DNA from: Clarkia xantiana subsp. parviflora
Lineage: Eukaryota; Streptophyta; Magnoliopsida; Myrtales; Onagraceae
DNA: 64,000 bases
Direction: 5' to 3'
Assembly: GCA_036873135.1 (NCBI GenBank)
Contig: JAPTYO010000003.1
Coordinates: forward strand, 25,940,001 to 26,004,000
Shown here piece by piece: positions 55,898-64,000 of this stretch (positions are counted from its first letter, which is position 1; every line of letters starts with the position of its first letter). A program made the position numbers and the translations under genes. The notes beneath the pieces are model-generated. The model was not told where the DNA came from and ran no database searches. It saw only the letters and a list, made by a program, of their open reading frames with translations.

Positions 55898-57617
55898 TCT
55901 ATATATAATATAATTCTAATAGGTGTTACAATATCATGACAAATAAGCATTTTAGACAACTTTATCTTTCATATTTGTTAAAATCACATCATTTCATTGG
56001 TCCACATCAATTTTTGATAAGTTACAAACAATTCAAATTTATCTCTCTTCCACATGGAGCTCCAAGATGAAGGCAACACTTCTAATTCACTCTCAATGTC
56101 CGTTTTTTAATAAATTTATCAAAATAAGTTTTACACCCTAACATATCAAAATTCAAATTTTTTATACCTATAAAAGTAATTACAATTGGAAACACCCTTA
56201 ACATTAATTTCAATTGCACTAAAATTTTAGGAAGATAGATAAATAATTTTAAAGAAAATCAAACACAATAAATATTTAAAAATAATTAGAATATAAAATG
56301 TATTATATTAAGAAAAACATAACTAGAAAATTAAATATTTCTAAGAAAATATACATATAACATAATAATAATATAATATATATGTTATTGTTGTCACACA
56401 TTTTAATCAACTCCTCAATCACTCTTCCTTTTCATTTTTTTTTAAAAAATTTGATCAAATTAAGTTTACATCATAGCATATAAAAAATTAAATTTTGCAT
56501 CTTATCAAAGTTATTTACAATTTCACGTAACCTTAACATTTTGTTCAATTGCACTAAATTTTGAGAGGGTAGAGCAATATTTTTTTGAGAAAATTGACAC
56601 TATGTATATTATAATATAATTCGGTTAAATCTTTAATATAATTTACGAGTAATAAAACGAAGCATTAACATGTACAAATAAAATAATAGGATTAGTACAT
56701 GAAGATCTTTTTTGTACTTGAAAAGTCTCCAACATCTCTCTATGCAAGATAAAGTTCGAATTTTTTTTTTTATCAGGAATGTTATAGAAAAGTTACAAAC
56801 AACAACTTACCATATATGTTCCCCTCTAAATCTCTCATACCGTATGTGCCAATGACGATTGCAGATTATCAGGTTTTTAGAGGAAGTAACACTACACGCA
56901 TGACACAACGATTCAGATGAGAATTGAAACGGCGACGCAAACGAAGTATCAAATCGTGAAATTCTTGAAGTACCGAGGAGGCGGCAGTAGAAGATCATGG
57001 AGGGTGCATAGAGAGTTGAGACATGACTTTCTCTCTCCGCCATTGTCGAGACAAACATTTATTATGAACATATTCATTCATATGATCACATGGTAATCGT
57101 AGTTAATATTAGTACATTTTATCTCAATTAATTCAAAACTTTGTTAATGCATTCTAATTGAATCTAGTGATTAATCATTAGTCAATTCTACTTAATATTA
57201 GAATTAATGTTGATTGTTCTTCCCTTAACTGGTGATTTTTCGATTTAATTTCAAATTGATTTGAAATTGTGTTTACCTAATTTGTAAATTGCCTTATTCA
57301 TTCTTCCTAAGAATTCATATACTCTTTCGGCATTGTTGATATTATATTATCACTATTAATTACAAATCAATTTGTTAATTCATTCTAAATTTGAAATGGG
57401 ATTTGATTTGTTACAAAGTTATTGAATTCATGGTTCCACGAGCCATAATTGTATCTTCTTTAATTATTTAATTCCTATTTCGTTGATGAAAAATATTTTC
57501 ATTTATTTCAGTGAAATGTACTTACCATAAAATTATTAAATACAAAATATTTTTATCTTTAATTTTTAAATAATTTAAAATATTCTCTTCCGTGCAAAGC
57601 ACGGGTAAATTATCTAG
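55898..57617 (+). mobile_element. Non-autonomous Helitron A
   Basis: Proposed start TCTATATATAATATAATTC after an A. The end is the hairpin ccgtgcaaagcacgg (57590-57604) followed by CTAG and a T. There is no Rep/helicase coding sequence and the interior is AT-rich. The start is less certain than the end. The 49 bp before it (55849-55897) look like an LTR edge. Confidence 0.6.
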
Positions 57618-59049
57618 TATATATAATAAGGCAAGAGGAGTGAGGTAGGGAGGGGTGTGGTTTCGCCACGTCAGCACAAGAGGGGGACTCTGCTTTCGCC
57701 ACATCAGCACAAGAGAGGGACTCTGCTTTCGCCACATCAGCATGTGGTAGTAAATAATACAGCAACATGTGTCCTTTTCTAAATTGAGAAAAAAAAACAC
57801 CTCATGCGTAATTGAAACCAGATCCTTAATTCTATTTCGGTTTCAAATCCTTAAAAATATACTGTTACAATTTCAATTTAATGAAATCAATTGAGCATCC
57901 GTTTCAATAGTGAATTCACTATAATTAACAAACTCAATTAATATCACAAAATTAAAAACCTAAAATCCATTGAACTTCTTCAACAATTATATCTATATAT
58001 ACCCATTATGTAATTGACCATCTCAGCTCGGCTTCGGCTTCTCACCATGGAGGAAGTTCAGAAGCATGGATGGTCGAGATCAACTAGAGCAGCAGAACGA
58101 CTGGAGGAGATGAAAGGGCGGTGGGAGTGCTGGTGGCAGTGCATGCAGAGGCTGGTGTGGTATGATGCGACTGCCTGTGCTCGCGGAGTTTGAACCCAGA
58201 TTCGCGCGGTTCGAACCCAGATCTGTGGGGTTCAAACCTAAGACCAAAGGGTTCGAACCCTGATCTACCCATGTTGACGACATACAGTTGATGGGCGAAG
58301 CCGGTGGCCGAAGGTAGCAGGCAATACGGGCGATGGGCATACATAAGTTGGACGGAGAATCGAGGCTTGAAGGAGACGCGAGGTTGGATGGAGAAGCATG
58401 GCATGGAGGAGATGCAGTGGGTGCAGGGTGGAGAGGAAAGAAAGAAATTAGAAACTCTAAGACAGGCTGCGACGATTAAAGTGATGATAAGGGAATGATA
58501 ATGCTAGGTTATGCATGAGATTTATTGGACTTATTTATGGTGGACATATACTAGGTGTACAGCCAAAGTTTCTTTTAGTAAGCTGATTTATAATGGATAT
58601 AAATATTAATGGTTAGATAATTAATGCAATGTTCTTTTTTTAATCAATTAGTTTATAGTAAGTTAACATTAATACATTCGTTTGAATTTGAATTTTTTAA
58701 GAAAGGAAATTGTTGAATATTGTAAATAAAATATAATCAAAATCTGTAAAAGAAAATTTTAATGATGACGTTAATTTTACTTCCTATTTAAATATATTGT
58801 TTAGAGTTTAGGATTTATTTGAAGAAGTCATATTGTTTTCGGTATCTTTTTAGCTTGAAAATAGGCTTAACACTACGTGTTGTGAAAGTTCATATTTGTG
58901 TATCATAGAATAGATTGCAACACATTTACTATATCACGTGTTTAAAAATTAAATTAAATTAGTCAGGATATAGTTTCAGTTTTTTTCATACATAATAACG
59001 TTTATAATTTAAAATGTCGCCCCGCGCGTAGCGCGGGGTCAGCACCTAG
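57613..59049 (+). mobile_element. Non-autonomous Helitron B
   Basis: Starts TCTAGTATATATAATAAGGC. Ends with the perfect 8-bp stem ccccgcgc-gta-gcgcgggg at 59020-59038, then TCAGCACCTAG and a T, a textbook Helitron 3' end. A tandem 'tttcgccacatcagcac' repeat lies at 57660-57740. Five GGTTCGAACCC-like words lie at 58185-58265. Short frames at 58080-58500 are not recognisable genes. Confidence 0.75.
57660..57745 (+). repeat. Three tandem units near the Helitron B start
   Basis: 'tttcgccac(a/g)tcagcac' plus 'aagag(a/g)ggactctgc' recurs with a period of about 36 bp, two full copies and one partial. Confidence 0.75.
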
Positions 59050-62000
59050 TTATTATTAAGAGTTGCTTGAGTTGTTTTTCTACATTCACCATCACATCCT
59101 TATATAGGATTTTACATTACAAAAACTCCATACTCTAATAAATTCTAATCATGATAATAATTCTAATCATAACTAAAACTTATCAATTATTTAGCTAATA
59201 ATAAAACTTAATTGTTGAGAGGTTATTTTAATTATTTCTAACAGCCTCCCTTAAATTAACCTCGTCAACTTTGATCATGCCCAACATTCCCTTTAGTTTA
59301 AGGAAAATGTCGGCCTTTAGCAGCTTCGTAAATATGTCAGCAACCTGCTCCTCGCTTTTGCAGTATTCTAGCGTAATCTCGTAATCCTTCACCAAATCCC
59401 TGATATAGTGATACTTGATGTCGATGTGCTTGCTCCTTCCATGAAAGACAAGATTCTTTGACAGAGCAATTGCTGACTGATTGTCACACTTGATGCTCGT
59501 TGGATACTCCTGCTTGTGGTGTAACTCTACAAGCGTCTGACGCAACTAAGCAGCCTGAGTAGCGCAATACGTCGCCGCAATGTATTCAGCTCTTGCAGTG
59601 GACAAAACCACCACCTGCTGTTTCTTCGAAGACCAAGAGAAAACTCCTGATCCCAAGTGAAAGGCATAACCGGAAGTGCTCTTCCTCTTCCGAGTGTCGC
59701 CTGCCCAATCACTGTCTGTATATCCTACCAGCTGAAATTCTTCTGATGCTAAATAGAATATACCGTCATCGATCGTACCTTTGATGTACCTCAAAATTAT
59801 CTTTGTTTCTTGCAAATGAGATTGTCGTGGAGACTCCATGAACCTGTTGATAATCCCGACACTATATACAATATCTGGTCTAGTAGAAGTCAAATATCGT
59901 AGACAACCTACTATCCTCTTGTAATATGCCGGATTCACATCAGCACCGCTTTCCTCTTTTTTCAAACTCAATCTTTCTTCCATTGGAGTACGGATCAGGT
60001 TGCAATTAGCCATCTTGAACTTCTCGAGAATATCATTCGCATACTTCTTCTGGGAGATGAAGATACCATCATCTGCTTGAGTAAATTCAAGACCCAAATA
60101 AATAAGACATAAGCCCCATGTCTGTCATCTCGAATTCTCGAATCATGGCCTCCCTGAAGCCTTGGATCATCTCACGACTATCACCAGTAAAAATGAGGTC
60201 ATCAACATACAAACACACAATGAGCATCTCGCCAGCCTCATTAACCTTCACATACAATGTATGCTCAGAAGGACACTTGACGAATCCATGATGCTGGAAA
60301 TACGTGTCAATCCTGGTGTACCATGCCCTTGGTGCTTGCTTAAGCCCGTACAAAGCTTTCTTCAACTTGTAGACCTTTCCTTCATGTCCTCTCCTGACAT
60401 AACCTTATGGCTGGTCCACATATACCTCATCTTCAAGTACGCCATTTAGAAATGCGGACTTGATATCCATCTGGTGTATCCTCCAATTTTTCTGTGCTGC
60501 AAGAGCAATAATCATCCGGATGGTGTCTAATCGGGCAACTGGCGCGAACACCTCAAAGTAGTCAATCCCTGGCTTCTTCTTATAGTCTTTGACCACCAGA
60601 CGAGCCTTCAGCTTGTCAACATCTCCATTAGGCTTGTACTTGGTCTTGTGCACCCATTGTAGATCAATTTGCTTATTGCCTTCTGGAAGATTCGTCAGCT
60701 CTCATGTGTCATTCTTCTCAATTGCACGAATCTCCTCATCCATGGCCTGGACCCACATCTCATCCTGTGAGGCTTCAACATATGTCCGTGGATCACAATC
60801 AGCAAACAAGGCAAAATTTATAATTTCCTCATCTGATGCATCTATGTCCTTAGACAAAACATAATCTTGCAAACGAGCTGGTAAAACTCGTTGTCGTCGA
60901 AGACGTTGAGAAGATGCTTCTGGAGCTGGTTCAAGTGATGGACCTTCATTTGATTGCTCTGCGGAGACTGGAGCAGCTTCTTCCTCCTCTACAGGGTAGA
61001 AGTCAAAAGAACTTCTAGCATCAACACTCCAATCTCATTCACCTTGTTCATCAAAGGTGACACCTCTGCTAACAATCACTTTTTCTGTCATCGGATCAAA
61101 CAACCGATAACCCTTGGTCGCATTACTATAGCCAATAAAGATACACTTTTGGCTCTTATCGTCCAGCTTCTTTCTAAGCTCTTTAGGCACATTTGCATAC
61201 GCTATACAACCGAAGACCCGTAAATACGAAACGGAAGGAATACGTCTTGTCCATACCTCGAAAGGAGTCTTCATCTGGAGTCCTTTCGTCGGAAATCTGT
61301 TCAATACATGAACTGCTCATGCAACTGCCTCTTCCCAGAACTGCTTCGGCATGTTCTTAGCGTGTAACATGCAGCGGACCGTATCCATGATGGTTCGATT
61401 CTTCCTCTCAGCAACACCATTCTGTTGAGGCGTGTACCTCGCTGTCAACTGGTGCTTGATTCCCACTTTCTTGAAGAACCTATCACCCACCAGATACTCT
61501 ATGTCTTGGTCTGTCCTCAGAGTTTTTACTCGGCGCCCACTTTGTGTCTCAACATAGGCTTTGAACTCCTTGAAAACATCAATTGTCTCTGACTAGTGTT
61601 TCAAGAAGTAAACCCAAGTTTTTCGGCTGAAATCGTCGATAAAAGTCAGGAAATACTTATACCCCCGGTTGGAAGGTACCTCGAGCGGCCCACATATATC
61701 AGAGTGAATTAGCTCCAATGACCTTGTCGTCCTCCATGACTGGCCTGATGGAAACGATTCCCTACACTTCTTCCCGATAACACATGTCTCACACACATTC
61801 TTCGGACAAGAAATTTCGGACACCATCTTCTTTCAGGTTAACAGCTCTAGGCTATCAAAATTCACATGGCCAAACCGCTTGTGCCACAACCATGAGGAAT
61901 CTTCAACGGAGGAACTTAAATAAGAAGTAACATACTTGATATGCAAAGGGAAAAGACGATTTGGGGACATCTTCACCCTTGCAATCAAGCGATGTCGGCT

Positions 62001-63300
62001 ATCTTTAATGGTACAGATCCCGCCATGAATATGCATATCATAACCTCGTTCAGATAGTTGTTCCATACTGAGAAGGTTCTGGTGGAGGCCTGAAACATAA
62101 TACACGTCAATACATTGTTTAGACCCATCCTTTGCGTTGATGAAGTTGTGTCCTTTTCCCGTGACAGGAATTCTCGCATTGTTCCTGAACTTCACCTCCG
62201 ACTTGACAGACTCATCCAACGACGAGAATAGCTCTTTCTGGCCACACATATGATTGCTACACCTAGTGTCCAAAAACCAAATATTATTTTGGTCTTCCAC
62301 CGCAACATCACACGTCAGCAACACAACTTTCTCCATCCCGTCACCATTATCAGTTGTTATCGCGGCTTTAGCATAATGAGTCTTACCTTCCCTTTTTAAG
62401 CTCTTACACTGCGACTGGAAATGACCAAATTTCTTGCAGTTGAAACATTGAATCTGGGACATGTCTCTTATTTTTCCAGACCTGTGATCTTTACGACCTT
62501 TAGTCTTTGAATTTCCTCCCTTCCAATTAGAGTAACTGGATTGCTGCTCTTTATCGTCTTGCAACGTCAATTGACTTTGCAAAGCTTCCTCGATGGTTTT
62601 TCCTGATTTCTCATTGATTCTTTGCTCGTGCACTTGGAGAGAACCCATTAACTCATCCACCGTCATAGTAGACAAATCTTTGGACTCTTCGATTGCCGTC
62701 ACGATATACTCAAAACTTCAAGGTAAGTGAGCGAAGACTCAACAATCTGTTTATCTGTTATTGTCCCACCATTTCTCTTCATTTGGTTGACAAGAGCTAA
62801 TGCCCTCGAGAAATAATCAGATACCGACTCCGAGCTCTCCATCTGACAAAGCTCGAACTGTCTTCGCAGCACTTGGAGACGAACCTTCTGAACTCTCTCG
62901 ACACCTTTGTATGCCTTAAAAAGAGAATCCCACGCCTCCTTTGCGGTTTGTGCGATCGCCACCTTCTCAAACATGGTCGAGTCTAACGCTTGAAAGATGT
63001 AATATAACGCTTTACGATCTTTCTTACGGTTTTCCCACAGCGTCCTCAGCTCCTCCTGTGACATTCCCACGGTAGTAGTTGGCTCTGTGAATCCCTCCTC
63101 AACGATCTTCATAAGCTCCTGGTACCCAAAAAGTACCTCCATCTGGATCTTCCTATGCTCGAAGTGTTTCCCATCAAACTTTGGAAGCTGGGGTTGGAAC
63201 GACCCATTACTTGTGGAAGCCACCATCTCTCTCGGATCACTCTAACTACTCTCACGTCACTGAGCTCTCTAGACTCTCAGACCAATCTGGCTAATCTGGC
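59050..63300 (-). mobile_element. Nearly complete Copia retrotransposon, recently inactivated
   Basis: Gag starts at 63226 (MVASTSNGSFQPQLPKFDGK). It continues, after one frameshift at about 62700, to the zinc knuckle CFNCKKFGHFQSQC, protease (FLDTRCSNHMCG), GAG-pre-integrase (WLWHKRFGHVNFDSLELL) and integrase (HSDICGPLEVPSNRG, YTPQQNGVAERKN). RT follows ([51 protein letters not shown]), then RNase H (YTDSDWAGDTRKRKSTSGYA, HGRSKHIDIKYHYIRD). It ends at 59228. A polypurine tract 'tttaagggaggc' precedes an LTR starting TGTTAGAAATAATT at 59241. About eight single-base stops are spread over an otherwise open frame. A matching right LTR was not found. Confidence 0.85.
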
Positions 63301-63509
63301 TAAACTAACTCTCAAGATAATTCTTATTGAGACAAATTGTAATAACTAATACAAGTTCAATATATAAGCATATAATCTAAGTAACCTATCATCTAAATGA
63401 TTGTTTCCAATTATATGTCTTTAACTCAAGATGATTTATACATTTTATTCTAATAATTATAGCAAACTAATGATAGATATAAGAGCTTGGTTTAATATTG
63501 GAAGATGTT

Positions 63510-64000
63510 ACTTCCTTCAACCTCCCTTAAACCAAGCTCGCCTGGACCATACTATTCAACCACTTGGCTTCTTCAAAGGTTAATTCGTATGTCGAGTCGT
63601 ATTTACTATCCTGACCATAGGGTTTTCCCTGAACTACCAAAGAGCTGCACCACGCCACTGAGTCATACGATGATCCAACACATTGCTTTGCACCTGCTAA
63701 GCGATATATGGATTCATCTCTTGTATGCTCTACACATGTGTATCTGTGCATCACTAGCCCATCCATAGTGTTCACCAAACTGTGCCTTATCTCAGCCGAA
63801 CCATCGGCTCTGATACCAGATGTTGGAACTCACACTCTCAAATATAGTGATGGATATATGTCCAATTCGGGTTCGTATTTACATTTCGGGCCCCGTAAAC
63901 ACGTCAAAAATTACATCTCGGTTTAAAAACATCTACCAAGGAATCAAAACGGTCCGGAAACGCATTTACGCGCGTCCGGACCGGACCTCCGGGTTGCATT
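63510..64000 (-). mobile_element. Edge of another LTR element (PPT, short interior, PBS, LTR)
   Basis: The minus strand has 'tggtatcagagcc' near 63820 (Met-tRNA primer site), preceded by an LTR whose terminal end is the plus-strand 'tgttggaactcacactctca' at 63822. It continues past the window. Only about 295 bp further on is a polypurine tract ('ggtttaagggaggt', 63524-63537) followed by a TGAAGGAAG LTR-like start. A frame of 83 codons fills the interior but is not a known gag. The same 'tgttggaactcacactct' edge occurs at 55849. Confidence 0.5.

Noticed and set aside
63527..63778. 83-codon minus-strand frame as a gag gene
   Set aside because: No gag, zinc-knuckle or other retroelement motif; it lies between a primer site and a polypurine tract and is probably the non-coding interior of a short element.

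Overview
This window is nuclear DNA of a dicotyledonous plant. The evidence is spliced genes with GT-AG introns, three TIR-NB-LRR (TNL) resistance genes (a class absent from grasses), and plant-type Copia, Gypsy, hAT, Mutator-like and Helitron transposons. The TNLs have the flax L6-like layout (TIR exon, NB-ARC exon, short linker exon, large LRR exon; a W-x-x-C-x-x-YP block; MHDQLRDLGRDIV). This does not fix the species.

Layout. 0.2-3.0 kb: the 3' five exons of a DUF616 (TOD1/MUCI70-like) gene, with a foldback repeat in its last intron. 3-17 kb: gene-poor DNA with a broken TNL 3' end (5.0-6.4 kb), several foldback elements, a TRIM retroelement and Gypsy/Copia remnants. 17.8-55.9 kb: a resistance cluster with TNL-A (19.2-22.5), TNL-B (28.1-38.0) and TNL-C (49.4-53.8). 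It is interleaved with broken pieces of an NPF (NRT1/PTR) transporter gene and antisense U2 snRNA copies. A block made of TNL 3' end, antisense U2 and NPF last exon occurs twice (26.5-27.6 and 38.2-39.8 kb), so the cluster grew by segmental duplication. 53.8-64 kb: a Copia gag fragment, two adjacent Helitrons, a nearly complete Copia on the minus strand, and the edge of another LTR element.

Genes working together. The three TNLs are predicted intracellular immune receptors. TNL-B and TNL-C have open, splice-consistent reading frames of 1079 and 1049 residues. TNL-A (948 residues) ends early: a foldback transposon inserted in its LRR exon supplies the stop codon. TNL-B carries a 5.4-kb Copia in intron 3, and that Copia carries a foldback element.

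The most unusual material is a set of Mutator-like foldback elements with GGGTTAA-type ends. Four have 9-bp target duplications readable at base level and one has an imperfect 10-bp duplication. Others are the two hAT-type foldbacks with 8-bp duplications, and the U2 copy at 27.0 kb that keeps a plant snRNA-type promoter. All calls come from reading the sequence; no database search was run.
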